A DNA stretch of 64,000 bases from positions 682,001 to 746,000 of the forward strand of contig CAMRHE010000461.1 of assembly GCA_947044405.1 (NCBI GenBank), written 5' to 3'. The position numbers and the translations under genes are program-made. Source of the stretch: Leptodactylus fallax (taxonomy: Eukaryota; Chordata; Amphibia; Anura; Leptodactylidae). Below the pieces are notes generated by a model, which was not told where the DNA came from, did no database searches, and saw only the letters and a program-made list of their open reading frames with translations. This document shows, in pieces, positions 1-10,400 of the stretch; within the stretch, counting starts at the first letter, position 1; each line of letters opens with the position of its first letter.

Positions 1-578
1 GGACATAAACTGATTGTTTAGCATGTGCCCCTTTCTGTTACGGATTGCTAATTTACTATCCTCAACCATTTGCCAGATATTAACTACATTACCACCTGCT
101 TTGTCATTACTGGATATGTATATGCTTCCTTATATTGATACTGTCATTGCCGATTGTACATGATGTCCTCACTTACTATTGTACTTGTATTTGTAAAAAT
201 CTTTAATAAAAAAAACTATTGAATCAAAATGTAGAAGGCAGCGCCATCTTGGCCGTAGCTGAAGAGGGAGACATGGACCACAGGAATGTCATTTCAAAGT
301 GAGAGATCACTTTTATGGTCTTCCTAGATACCATGGTGGAGAAGGAAGTCTCCGGTGGATGGTTCAGTTTGGAGGATGAATAAGTAGGTAAGTCAGACAT
401 AATGGCTGGGCAGCTATTCGTGCTATTCTTACTCTTGTCCTGGTCTGGGGTAAAAAAGTTACAGATAGGTTTGTGAACCTTTACCCAATCTTTTCCCACC
501 CATGGCTAACATGAAGATGCCAAGCATCAGTAAAGTTAAATCAGAAGTCGCTGGCAGGAGCTAGATGCTGTTAAAAGA
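1..578. other. No recognisable gene
   Basis: I see no convincing coding region, terminal repeat or satellite here. The short open frames have no recognisable motif. The last part could be untranslated or N-terminal sequence of the Penelope-like element that follows, but I cannot show this. Confidence 0.5.
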
Positions 579-1364
579 GTGACAAAGATGGAGCTCTCCC
601 TTCACGTGGTTATTAACTTCTGCGGCCAAGACACACCCACCCACTCCACTGATTTATTAGCACTTTTGAGATTATGGTTACAAAGGGCTTATCTGCTTGA
701 AGCTCTGCTTAGTCTTGAAAGGGACAAGGATATTATTGTGAAACCCTCTGATGGAGGACTACATAGTAGTAATGGATCGTGTCAATTACGAGGAACTCTG
801 TTATAATATATTGTCCCATCGAGAATGTTATAGAACACTTGACTCAGACCCTACCAATATATTCTCAAGTGAGCTCATCAGATTCTGGATAAGACCTTTG
901 ACTTGGGCCGTATCCGTAAGAAAGAGTCAGTCTTTATGAAACAGAAACATCCCCAAATTCCGACCTTCTACTATCTCCCAAAAGTACATAAAGGTTACGA
1001 TCCATTACAGGGAAGACCCATAGTCTCAGGCATTGATAGCATCTCGCAGGGCATCAGTATCTATCTGGAAACCATTTACGCCCCTTTGTTATTGCATTGC
1101 TGTCATATGTTTGGGATACGATGGAAGATTTACACCCTTTGGAGGAAGCCCATTTCCCGGATGGCACTTTTATTGCAAGTGTAGATGAAAAACATTGCAT
1201 AGCTTGATCCCTCATGATTGGGGGGGATCAAGTCAATCAAATTCTTTTTAGAGACCAGGGGCAGACACTTGAGACTACATAATGAAGTTTTGTTGGACTT
1301 GGACTTGTTATTGTTTACCTTAAAAAACAATTACTTTCTCTTCAATGGTCACTTTTATCTCCAA
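579..1364 (+). pseudogene. Penelope-like element reverse transcriptase fragment, frameshifted
   Basis: Three overlapping + strand frames together resemble the N-terminal half of a Penelope-like element (PLE) reverse transcriptase. The markers are DKDIIVKPSDGG near 708-750, VVMDRVNYEEL near 763-800, and PTFYYLPKVHKG followed by GRPIVSGIDS near 960-1040. The PLE family encodes a reverse transcriptase fused to a GIY-YIG endonuclease. Frame changes near 755, 890 and 1100 and several stops show that this copy is dead. Shifted-frame homology continues to about 1355, where it resembles the segment just before the RT catalytic core. It stops at 1364, exactly where the Helitron begins. The catalytic YxDD segment and the endonuclease are not found on the far side of the Helitron. 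The call rests on motif pattern only. Confidence 0.75.
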
Positions 1365-1403
1365 CTAGTAGAATACCCGTGGCTTCGCTAGCGTAAAATA
1401 TGT

Positions 1404-1419
1404 TAAATTGTTGGTTTTG
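1404..1419. repeat. Left 16-bp target-site duplication of PLE-type insertion
   Basis: TAAATTGTTGGTTTTG occurs here and again at 2947-2962 and brackets the 1527-bp segment between them. The match is perfect over 16 bases and both copies lie in Helitron sequence. Confidence 0.9.
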
Positions 1420-1739
1420 ACCAAAAACCAAGAGCAAAATACGTATATGTATAAAATTACAAATATTTATTAGGTATAACAAAATATATATATAGTTATC
1501 AAAATTGAGCAATACACATCAGTGCAAATATATAGATAGGAAAAAGGCATAAAATATAACCTGTCTCCACACTACAGGTAGAAAACAAACGGTGATGAGG
1601 GGACTATCTACCACATTTACATGGAATAACATTAAACTTTAATCCAGTGAGTCATACCAGTTATAGCAAACAAACTGAAAATATATAACACAAAGCAGAT
1701 GATAAGTATTAAAGTAAGCTGGCAGATAATACAGATATA

Positions 1740-2334
1740 CAGTGCCTTGCGAAAGTATTCGGCCCCCTTGAACTTTTCAACCTTTTGACACATTTCAGGC
1801 TTCAAACATAAAGATATAAAATTTTAATTTTTTTGGTGAAGAATCAACAACAAGCGGCACACAATTGTGAAGTGGAAATTTATTGGTTATTTTAAACTTT
1901 TGTAAAAAATAAAAAACTGAAAAGTGAGGCGTGCAATATTATTCGGCCCTTTACTTTCAGTGCAGCAAACTCACTCCAGAAGTTCAGTGAGGATCTCTGA
2001 ATGATCCAATGTTGTCCTAAATGACTGATGATGGTAAATATAATCCACCTGTGTGTAATCAAGTCTCCATATAAATGCCCCTGCTCTGAGATAGTCTCAG
2101 GATTCTGTTTAAAGCGCAGAGAGCATCATGAAGACCAAGGAACACACCAGGCAGGTCTGTGATACTGTTGTGGAGAAGTTTAAAGCCGGATTTGGATACA
2201 AAAAGATTTCCCAAACTTTAAACATCCCAAGGAGCACTGTGCAAGCGATCATATTGAAATGGAAGGAGCATCAGACCACTGCAAATCTACCAAGACCCGG
2301 CCGTCCCTCTAAACTTTCATCTCAAGAGGCATGA
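1740..2334 (+). mobile_element. Tc1 family A, copy 1: 5' half only
   Basis: It starts with the terminal repeat CAGTGCCTTGCGAAAG after a TA. The long terminal repeat continues to about 1960 and the start of a transposase reading frame follows at 2128. The frame gives MKTKEHTRQV and a helix-turn-helix region. Sequence homologous to copy 3 (20834-22465) stops around 2325-2334 after a short internal deletion. The DDE catalytic region and the right terminal repeat are missing. Sequence to the right is PLE-type DNA in the opposite orientation to that on the left. Confidence 0.85.
2128..2334 (+). pseudogene. Tc1 family A transposase, N-terminal fragment (copy 1)
   Basis: Sixty-eight codons match the N-terminus of the transposase at 21226-22244. 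They cover a paired-type helix-turn-helix (KISQTLNIPRSTVQ) and the start of the GRPSK hook motif that binds terminal-repeat DNA in Tc1 elements. The frame runs out of transposase sequence at the rearrangement point. No catalytic residue is present, so the product could at most bind DNA. Confidence 0.85.
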
Positions 2335-2398
2335 ATTATAAACATGTATCAGCTAGCGCCATCTTAGTGAAGCCCTACACAGTTTTTAATCATTATTT

Positions 2399-2441
2399 AC
2401 CTCCTGACGAAGTCTTCTATAGACGAAACGTGCGTCGGGGT
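2399..2441 (+). ncRNA. Hammerhead ribozyme, PLE-associated
   Basis: All parts of a hammerhead are visible. The core box is CTGACGA (2404-2410). Stem II is GTCT/AGAC (2412-2415 with 2421-2424, 5-nt loop). GAAAC follows (2425-2429). A minimal stem III of three pairs has a 2-nt loop, and the cleavage triplet GTC ends at 2436. Stem I forms between ACCTC before the core and GGGGT after the cleavage site (five pairs, one G-U). One extra A lies between the core box and stem II. The core reads CUGACGA instead of CUGAUGA, at the position that tolerates variation. The tiny stem III fits hammerheads of PLE terminal repeats, which are thought to cut best as dimers. Confidence 0.8.
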
Positions 2442-2946
2442 TTCCATAGTGCTGTGAGAGGGGGTTCTCCCACGTTTAACATGTCTGTGGGTAAGCTGAT
2501 ATCACTTTGTAATTGATCTTTATTACCAATAGAGCTGTTACCTCTGCAGACAAATTTATATCTGTATTGTCTGTCAGCTTACTTTAATACTTATCATCTG
2601 CTTTGTGTTATATATTTTCAGTTTTTCTGTTATAAGTGGTATGACTCACTGGATTAAAGTTTAATGTTATTCCATGTAACTGTGGTAGATAATCCCCTCA
2701 TGACCGTTTGTTTTCTACCTGTAGTGTGGAGACAGGTTATATTTTATGCCTTTTTCCTATCTATATATTTGCACTGATGTGTATTGCTCAATTTTGATAA
2801 CTATATATATTTTGTTATACCTAATAAAGATTTGTAATTTTATACATATACATATTTTGCTCTTGGTTTTTGGTCTTTTCTGTCTGGTTGCACTTCCAAT
2901 GAGCTTTATGTGCAGTTCATTTTAGGATATGTGGAGGTAGTTGTAC

Positions 2947-2962
2947 TAAATTGTTGGTTTTG
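2947..2962. repeat. Right 16-bp target-site duplication of PLE-type insertion
   Basis: Perfect copy of 1404-1419. Helitron 3' subterminal sequence resumes after it. Confidence 0.9.
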
Positions 2963-3346
2963 CTAGCTAAAGTAAAATTTTCAGTGTCACACTGAAATTG
3001 ACATTTTCAGAGTGCTACAGTAAATCTTTTTTTTCCACTTGAATTTTTTTCTTATTATTTTCACATTTTACTTATTTGTCGTAACATTGATGTGAACAAC
3101 AACGTTTTTTTTTGTTTCAACATTTTTATTGATTTTACATATTCAATACATATTATGTAGTATAAACTATTACAACTATTTTTTGAACTATTTTTCATCA
3201 AAAATTAAAATTTATGCACCGTACACAAACATAAAACATTTACACCCAATTAACAACATAGTGCAACCCTTCCCCTCTCCCTCCAGTGTAATCCATAAGT
3301 AGTTCACGGACAAAAGAGTAAAATTGGTTTACAGTTAAACAACTAT
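2963..3346. other. AT-rich Helitron 3' non-coding region
   Basis: Low-complexity AT-rich sequence between the PLE-type insertion and the end of the helicase frame. A T-rich run near 3100 followed by AT-rich DNA may be the tail of another small insertion, but I find no terminal repeat. Confidence 0.45.
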
Positions 3347-6330
3347 CTATTGTAGTGCTTTTTGGTAAACAATGTTTCTGGTTTTACCTTCAGGTGCATA
3401 TATGAAAAGATTTTTGGGGTTACCCACTCTAGAGCAAGCAACGTACAACTGTCCATGTGAAAAAAATGGGCTCTCCAAATTAATGCCGGCTACTTTAAGT
3501 GATTGACCTTGTGCTTTGTTTATAGTCATAGCAATGCAAGTCGGATTGGGAACTGCAGACGCTTAAAATTGAAGGACATGTTGCTTGGTAGAAAAGGAAT
3601 ACGCGGAATGAAAACATTTGCTCCCTTAGAATTTCCCATAAGAATAGTGGCTTCAATAACATTGGACATGAGGCATTTAATGCACAATCTTGTGCCGTTA
3701 CACATTTTTGGTGGGTCAAGGTTCCGAACCAAAATTATTGTGGCTCCTATTTTTAAAGTGAGCTTATGTGGTGGCATTCCAGGAGGCTCCAAAGAATTCA
3801 GGAACTCCAATGGATACATTACGGCTTGTTCACTCTCCATGACTGAATCAATGGACATGTATGTGGTCGCTAGACCAGGCAGCCTTCCCTGAATTAGTAG
3901 ATTTATGGTGCGGACACTATCATTTTAGGCGCTAGGATTACACGTTCACAAAGCCACTGATGGTTGTTAAAATTGTTACAAATATCAGGGAAAATATGGT
4001 CAATAAGTTCCATTACCGAAGATGTCATTTCACAAAAATCTTCCGGAAAGGAAATGAGACCAGTAGAGGAATCAGTAGGGAACCTGTCATTTCCAAGGCA
4101 TAGTAGCTGGTATGTAAATTTGTCTGCAGTTGTATTTCCCATCAAATGAACCTGCATATTAGTAGTAAGAGTTTACTTCTGAACATGTATCCACAGATAA
4201 CAAGATTTTAGACAGGCATTCAGCTCATCGCTGGTGTTGCTCCCTTAAGAACAGGTAACGTCTCGCAGAAGTCACCTGCAAAAATTACAACAATTCCCTG
4301 CATTAAACAATCAGTTCCCCGCAGATATTAAAAGTTTCGATCAAGGGCCTCAACCGCTTTCTTGTGCGACATAGTACATTCATCCCAAACAATTACTTTG
4401 CAATTGATATTACAGACAGGAGTTTCTGACAGCGCTATATTAAAGGGCAAACCTAGTGCTGAGTGAGCCGTGCGCCCTCCATCTAAAAGCATGGCCGCAA
4501 TCCCAGATGATGCAACAGCCAAGGCAATGTCATTGTTTGAGTGAATTTCTGCAAGCAGCAAATTAATTATAAATGTTTTACCAGTACCTCCTGGTGCATC
4601 TAGGAAAAATAGTCCCCCATTTCCACTGGAAATCTGACCCATAATTGCCATATAGGCCGATCTTTGGTCATCAACAAAAAGAGGCTTATTTAATATGACA
4701 AATTCTTTACATTTTTCAAAATCATAGCTTTTTTCTTGCAGAATATCTCTGTTCATAATATCAAAGTCTGGTCGATTTGGTGCTGGTAAACCTAATTAAT
4801 TCTATTAGAGTTTTACTATTGATAGATATGCACCTTTCTTCTAACATCAAGAGGGCTTTGTTGAATATGTCAGCAGTGAAATTTAAGTCTAAGTCTGGAT
4901 TAACTCTCCTTTGCACTCTAAGAATATCTTCACTAAGATATTCTTTGTATTTGTCCCAAAGCGCCCAGGAATTGGAAGGTATGCATGTTGTAATTATTAT
5001 AGCGAACAGGTCTCTTAGTTTAGGTGGAAAGCGAGTGACAGATGCTTCCTGTAATGTCATGTTCCAGTGTTGATTGTCTTCGATCAGACCACGCTTTTGG
5101 CATGCTTCCCTGTAAGTTTGACACAGCTCTCCATCAACTATTTTCAAATATGTGAAAGAAGTTGGCCCACAGACAGTGTGAAACAGTAATCGGAGGTAGT
5201 AACACTCTGTGTTGTTTGAATGCACTGTATACACACATCCAAGAGCATCACTGGAATGTCCGTCCCATCCTGGGACCCTTGCACCTTGTTTCCTCTTGCA
5301 AAATACTTTTCTCGATTTATTCCATGTATAATATTTTGGAACATCTGAATATAATAAAGTCCTTGCAAATGGATCTGCTTGACATAGGAGAAAGAAAGCT
5401 GTCAATGTTGTATTGGGTGGTCGAGCAGCTCTCTCCTCTGCATTCTTGGGAGTAAAATAAACTCGTTGTCCATTTTCAAGATGGACACTGAGATGAACTA
5501 CAGTAGGATTTCTTTCATGGATGGGAAAATTTAGTAATCTCCACACGGCTTCATTACTACTTATATACCTTCCCATCTGATACAGCATAATCTCATCAGA
5601 TGTACAGTTTGAATTCTCTAGCTGGAAAACTGCCATATCACTGCCCTTGTTAACATATTTGCAAATGTATTTAATTGACTTAACAAAGTTACAATATTCT
5701 ACGTTAATGTGCGCATCAAACATTTTTGAAAGCAGTGGAGAGTAAGGTACAACCCATCGATCTATTTCAAGATTTGTGTTTTGTTTAACCCGTTTTAATC
5801 TGATTGTTGCAGTATATGCTCTCTGTTCAGGTTTCCTTCTTCTGTAAAAAGGATAACCATCATCTCCTGTTTGTGTTTCTACAATCAAGTTGCGAGGATA
5901 CTTTTTAGTACATTTTCCTTCCTTCATACATGGCGATCTTGGGTTAAGTGGCCCACATGGGCCCATGGATCAAATTTTTAGAAATAGTTTCAAAAAGTAC
6001 CGGATCCTCTTCTGGATTTGGAAGCTCAGCAGAAATAACACTGTCAATTTGATCAGGGCGTATCTTATCCTTTAGCCATAGCAGTAAATGAGCATGAGGA
6101 AGACCTCTTTTTTGCCACTCAATTGAATATATCCAACACTGACTTTCACCAAAAATGTAACACTTTGTAATTACTTCCATGAGCTTGATCAGTTTTTGTT
6201 TAAAAACCCTTGCTATTAAATCATGTTGATCAGAGGGGCCATGCCCATTCAAAAGCTCTTCCTTTATCTCTGACCAAGTTGGATTACATGTAACTGTAAT
6301 AAACAAATCAGGACAACCATATATCCGAAC

Positions 6331-6335
6331 ATATG
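6331..6335. repeat. 5-bp target duplication, left of solo LTR
   Basis: ATATG here is repeated at 6870-6874 on the other side of the LTR. Confidence 0.75.
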
Positions 6336-6869
6336 TGTTAGGTAGTTGGTCCAGACGGGCAGGGGTTAATTCCTGTCTGCCTGTACTTTCTGCCTTGGGG
6401 AGGGTTTTTTTTCCTGTGCCTCTGCCCCACCCTCTGTGGTGCGATATTAACTTGGGCTTCACACTTTCACTCTGCTGGATATTCTCGTGTGTCCAGCATA
6501 CCTGTGCTGTTGGGCCTTGAACTCAGGTTTTGTAGGCTTCTCACTGTGTGTGTTAATTCTTGGATTTGTTGTCTGGGGGTCAGTGCAGGGGACTGCTGGT
6601 TTATTATGTTTTTTCTTTCAGGGTCAGCTCCCAGGGATTCTAGTAAGGTTCCTGTGAGGTGTCTTCTTTTAAGAGGAAAACTCTGGCATCAGGCAGGATC
6701 AGTCAGGGCGCGGATCGCAGGGTGATTGCTAATGTTATTTTCTCCTGCCTACTCTGTTTTACTTATTCAGTTATTTTGACTGTCCTTTGTTTGTTTTGTG
6801 TTTCTTCAATAAACCAGTTTATTTTGCATGTTTGTTTATTTTTCATTCGGTTCAGGGACAATCATAACA
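6336..6869 (+). mobile_element. Solo LTR inside the Helitron Rep domain
   Basis: This 534-bp block starts TGTTAG and ends TAACA, the TG...CA ends of an LTR. It is flanked by the 5-bp duplication ATATG. It has an AATAAA signal at 6808-6813 in + orientation. It splits the Helitron Rep coding sequence between DAMTY and the following YGCPDLF segment, so its borders are confirmed by the interrupted homology. No gag or pol is present, as expected after recombination between two LTRs. It does not resemble the LTRs at 15431-16091 and 27853-28511. Confidence 0.85.
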
Positions 6870-6874
6870 ATATG
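6870..6874. repeat. 5-bp target duplication, right of solo LTR
   Basis: Second copy of ATATG (see 6331-6335). Rep sequence resumes immediately. Confidence 0.75.
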
Positions 6875-7166
6875 TCATGGCGTCCTGAGCATACTCATGC
6901 ATATGTCTGGGACTTCCAGTAAATGTACCTGGTAAAATAAACATACGCCTAATGTCAGCCACATTGCCATCATTAGCAACAGCATCCCTTAAATGAATGT
7001 ATTCATCCCCAATCTGATGACTGGGGGACACAAGCAAGATTTAACGTGCGCAGTATTCTGCTCCTGTGGGTGGAGAGGGTGCGTGCCAAATTTCACCCAA
7101 ATCGGGCGAGAACTGTGGATTTGTATAGAGCGGGCTACTACAGATTTTGAGTTTTATATATATAGA

Positions 7167-8189
7167 TTAAGTAGGTGCAGTATTGTCCCTGATCTGAAGT
7201 TCACTGTACCACCAGAAGTATTATATTGTTTCTTGGTTTACTATGGTTTACCTCAGTGTAGTTACAGTTTTCACACTGTATATAGGAGTTTATTATGTTT
7301 CCTTTTGTATCAGGATTTCTTATTCTATTTCCTCAGTTTTTTTTTTTTCTTTAGTATACATATTTTTTTCATTTTACTACCACCTTACAGCGTCCCCTCT
7401 GATTGTGGAATATACTGATTGGGGTACTTTCTTCTACTATACCATCTATTTGAGATCAACAGATATCTGTTTTTATTTATTATATAGGAATGCATGGTAT
7501 TTTCATAGGAGACATTATAGTCTAAATAATGTGCGACACGTTATCATTTGGGCCCATATTTATGGAGAGTTTGTGCATTATGTTCATTATGGTACATTAT
7601 TGTCATATTGTCAGTTAAATACTCTATTGTATTATTGGTATCATGATGCTCTCAGTTTATTTTTTTTTTTGGGTGCATCATGTTCCATCATTATGTCAGT
7701 TGAATACCATACCGTACTATTATACTCCCAATGAATTTTATTTGGGTGCTGTCATATATATTTTTGATAAACACCCCTGTTGAGCAAATTCCGACTTTAT
7801 CCTTTTCATTTGGTACTTTTATCATCATATGGAGTTTTGTCTCCTCATCTCTTCTCTCGTGAATTATGATGTCATATACTCCTTTTTTGTGCCTCCCTTT
7901 TTGCTACATTCTTACCCTTTCTTCTGCTCTCCGGTGTGAAGGGGAATGAGCACATGACAGCTGTTACTGCCTGGCCAATCAGTGTGCTCCATGTCAGCAG
8001 GACATGTTACGAGTTGTGGTTTTGGATATATATACTCGCGCCAGTAACTTAACATGAGTACCAGTGTCCACCATCTGGTCCCGGGAAACTCATTTTTTAA
8101 TGCAGAGTATAATAATAGCATCGAAGCAGACAGCTGAACCTCACAAATATTTGTTGAATTTCGTGGGGTTCACCTGAAGTGGCTCTAGG
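7167..8189. other. AT-rich stretch without recognisable gene
   Basis: T-rich low-complexity DNA with long chance open frames (for example 6993-7418 and 7243-7734) that are hydrophobic only because of the T-rich composition. I see no terminal repeat up to 8040. It should be the right flank of the Helitron target, yet it does not continue the PLE reverse transcriptase seen left of the Helitron. Confidence 0.5.
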
Positions 8190-8535
8190 GGCTCTTGGGA
8201 GCATTTTATACTATGTGGGGCCACTGTGGGAGCATATTATACCATGCATGGCCACTGTGCAGCATATTATACTGTGTAGGGGCCACTGTGCAGCATATTA
8301 TAATGTGGGGGGGCCATTGTGGAACATATTATACTGTGTGGGGGGCCACTATGAAACATATACTGGGTGGGGATCACTGTGGAGCATGTTATACTGTGTG
8401 GTGACCACTGTCGATCAGATTTTACTGTGTCAGGGCCACTGTGGTGCATATTATACTGTGTGTAGGGTGCTGTGGAGCATATTATAGTGTGGGGGGGTCA
8501 CTGTAGAGCATATTATACTGTGTGGGGCCCCTTCA
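8190..8535 (+). repeat. Minisatellite, about 11 units of 31 bp
   Basis: Diverged direct repeats of GGAGCATATTATACTGTGTG followed by a G-rich stretch and GGCCACTGT. The unit is closely related to those at 29660-30130 (+), 33370-33860 (-) and 50440-51000 (-). The array lies in what seems to be the right half of a hAT-like element. Confidence 0.9.
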
Positions 8536-8823
8536 CTATTCTCATCACACACCATCAGTTTTAGAGCAGCCATGCACTACTATTATAGGCTGTAATAACA
8601 TTGCATGGTGAATAAAAAACATTCTGTGCAGTGTAAATAGCAAAGGAGTCACAGCGCTCACAAAAGCACCACAGTATCTTCAAAGAGTTGATCAGCAGGA
8701 GCCCTGGGTGCTAGACCCCCATTGATCTCTTAGATCGCTCAGACTGTTAGGACCCCGCAGATCAGATGTTTACCAGAACACGCAGCTCCCAGTATTGTTA
8801 ACAAAACTTAAGTTACGCCACTG
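8536..8823. mobile_element. Right end of a hAT-like non-autonomous element
   Basis: The sequence ends at 8823 with AACTTAAGTTACGCCACTG. Read inward this is CAGTGGCGTAACTT, a common hAT-type terminal repeat. A possible decayed left end (CAGTAACTTAA) lies at about 8044, but I cannot match an 8-bp duplication. The minisatellite at 8190-8535 would then be internal. Confidence 0.45.
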
Positions 8824-8828
8824 CCTAT

Positions 8829-8878
8829 CCCAGTACATATTTTGTCCTTTGTATATATGGACTCATCAGGGGACCTAA
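8829..8878 (-). ncRNA. Decayed hammerhead ribozyme core
   Basis: On the minus strand CTGATGA (8869-8863) is followed directly by GTCC (8862-8859), an 11-nt loop and GGAC (8847-8844), a perfect four-pair stem II. The box that should read GAAAC reads AAAAT, so the essential G is lost. Upstream GTCCC can pair with downstream GGGAT as stem I. This is probably a relic of a PLE terminal repeat and is unlikely to cleave. Confidence 0.5.
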
Positions 8879-8879
8879 A

Positions 8880-9285
8880 GCTGCAAGGGCTATAAAATTA
8901 GAATAAATAATAATAGAACTACTGAGGCCCTGTAAGGAAACAAAGGGGTACAAGTTGGACTAAGCCTTCCTTGCTCCTTGCTTCCTGGCCACGGACCATT
9001 AGCAATCTAGTGGTGCTTGTCGTCTGTATCTGTGTACATCTTTGATTATTTGTGAACATGGGATTTTCTGTTCCAAGTAGTGTTCACCTATATTTTAACC
9101 CTATTTATTTAAAATTAAGTTGTCTTTATTTAGACTCTAGTGCTGTTAATGTGTATGTCCCATTTTTGGTCTATTTTTCACTGGGTTATCTGATTGATTT
9201 TTCCTTGCACTTCTCTTGATTTTTGAGTACTCTTAATAAAATCCTTGAGGGGTGCAGTTTATAAAATTGTGTGATATTTGGGGTA
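8880..9285. other. No recognisable gene
   Basis: AT-rich sequence with an AATAAA near 9235 and no open frame of note. It may be non-coding PLE-derived DNA next to the hammerhead relic. Confidence 0.4.
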
Positions 9286-9289
9286 ATTT

Positions 9290-10400
9290 TTTTTTTTAAT
9301 TTTACCTCAGAGTCTCTCCAATGCAGTTTAAATGACCAAATTAGGCCTCAAAAGTACAGTGCTCTTTCACTTCTGAGTCCTGTCATATTTCCAGATAAAA
9401 GATTAGGCTCACATATAAGGTATTTTCTAAATCAGTATATATCTGGGGAAATTTTAAATTTGCTCTTTCCGCTAGGCATTTCTTTTTGGAATGCATCTCT
9501 GGAGTCAAAATGATCAATGTAGCCCTTGATAAATTTTTTGAGGGTGCCATTTCCAAAATGAGGTCATGAGGTCCTTTAAAAGCCTAATGGCATCCCAGAT
9601 ATTTCCATTCTCTGGAGAAACTGTCAAATTGTGGGGCACATTTTCTCCTTTAATCCCTAGCGAAAATGAATAGTTCATTTTCATGTTCTCTTCCCAATGT
9701 TATTAAAATCTGTAAAAAACAGCTTTGTGGTCAAAATGGTCAGAATGCCCATAACTTCAATTAGTGGTGTAGCTTCCAAAATGGGGTCACTTTTGGGGGG
9801 TTTCATTTTACTGGTACTGTAGGAGCTCTGCAAATGACATGACATCTGAAAACTATTCCAGCAAAATCTGCTCTCCAAAAGCTAAATAGTGTTCTTTCCG
9901 TTCCAAATCCCCACCATGTAATCATGCAACAGTTTAGGAGAACAAATAGGGTATTGCTATGTTCAGTGGGGTGTTTTTTCACCTTTTAACCCCTTGCAAA
10001 ATTTAATAGTTTGGAGTTAAAGTTTTTTTTTTCATTTTCACGTCCCAATGTTAATAAACTCTTTGTAACAATGGTAGGATGAAAATGCTCATTATACCCT
10101 TGATTCATTTTTAAGGGGTTTAGTTTCCAAAATGGGGTTACTTTTGGGGGTCTTTCACTGTAGTGGTACTTTAGGGACTCTGCAAATTAAACTATTCCAG
10201 AAAAATCTGCCCTCCAAAAGTCAAATAGATCTCTTTCCATTCCGAGCCCCACCATGTAACCATACAGCAGGTAATGACCACATATGGGATATTGCCTTGT
10301 TCAAGAGAAATTATGTAACATATTGTCAGGTGCATTTTCTCCTTTAACTCCAAATTTCACTGGTCCAAAATAATCATCCAAAATAAAGATTGAAAGATTA
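9290..10400 (+). repeat. Three degenerate tandem units of about 350-380 bp
   Basis: The phrase TTCCAAAATGGGGT recurs at about 9775 and 10127 with a weaker version near 9551. Each is followed by a GTGGTACT-like segment, a CCTCCAAAAG segment and a CACATATGGG-like segment, in the same order and at similar spacing. The first unit (from about 9290) is the most diverged. I read this as an old tandem repeat belonging to a frog-type dispersed family. It has no coding potential. Confidence 0.7.

Larger units (their letters stand above)
1420..2946 (+). mobile_element. PLE-type non-autonomous insertion with inverted arms and hammerhead ribozyme
   Basis: This segment is bracketed by a perfect 16-bp duplication (1404-1419 and 2947-2962). 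It has no coding capacity of its own. About 310 bp at the left (1420-1737) is an inverted copy of 2556-2880. The right part reads + and carries a full hammerhead core at 2399-2441. Penelope-like elements are known to insert with longer, variable duplications, often begin with an inverted partial copy of themselves, and carry hammerhead ribozymes in their terminal repeats. Those three traits together support the assignment. A half Tc1 element sits at a TA in the inverted arm (1740-2334). The autonomous partner is not identified. Confidence 0.75.
3347..7037 (-). pseudogene. Helitron Rep-helicase protein, broken into at least six frames
   Basis: On the minus strand, from high to low coordinate, the order is as follows. 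A Rep-type lead segment with LPGTFTGSPRHM lies at 7037-6875. A solo LTR follows (6336-6869). The HUH nickase region has FITVTCNPTW and GLPHAH (the HxH metal site, about 6087-6098). A tyrosine-type motif KYICKYVNKG lies near 5640-5690. The Pif1-like SF1 helicase has Walker A APGGTGKT (about 4590), VIVWDECTM (about 4370-4395), a middle segment at 3903-4157, and the C-terminal TINKAQGQS and GQLYVACSRVG motifs (3400-3530). Such proteins nick and unwind DNA for rolling-circle transposition. Frameshifts near 5957, 4790, 4325 and 3900, plus the LTR, abolish function. The N-terminus is missing. Confidence 0.88.
1365..7166 (-). mobile_element. Helitron (rolling-circle transposon), defective, minus orientation
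   Basis: Read on the minus strand the element starts with TC at 7166-7165 (TCTATATATATAAAACTC) and ends with CTAG at 1368-1365. A GC-rich short palindromic stretch lies just inside the 3' end. The flanking bases are A at 1364 and T at 7167, the A^T insertion with no target duplication that is expected of Helitrons. Between the ends lie Rep and helicase remnants (3347-7037). About 130 bp separates the 5' end from the first Rep sequence, so the Rep N-terminus is deleted. Later insertions inside it are a PLE-type element (1420-2946, itself containing half a Tc1) and a solo LTR (6336-6869). Without these the element is about 3.7 kb. Both ends are inferred from terminal bases and flanks, not from comparison with a second copy. 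Confidence 0.82.

Noticed and set aside
3347..6462. Host PIF1 helicase gene
   Set aside because: The helicase motifs are preceded by a Rep HUH domain and lie within Helitron ends, so this is a Helitron protein.
6993..7734. Long overlapping frames that look like membrane proteins
   Set aside because: They are T-rich low-complexity translations with no conserved motif, no consistent start and no membrane-protein topology.
8179..8487. Possible small Cys/Trp-rich secreted peptide
   Set aside because: The frame follows the minisatellite units exactly and has no signal peptide.
8190..8535. CRISPR array
   Set aside because: Repeats are contiguous and diverged with no spacers, and the genome is eukaryotic; the same applies to the other three arrays.
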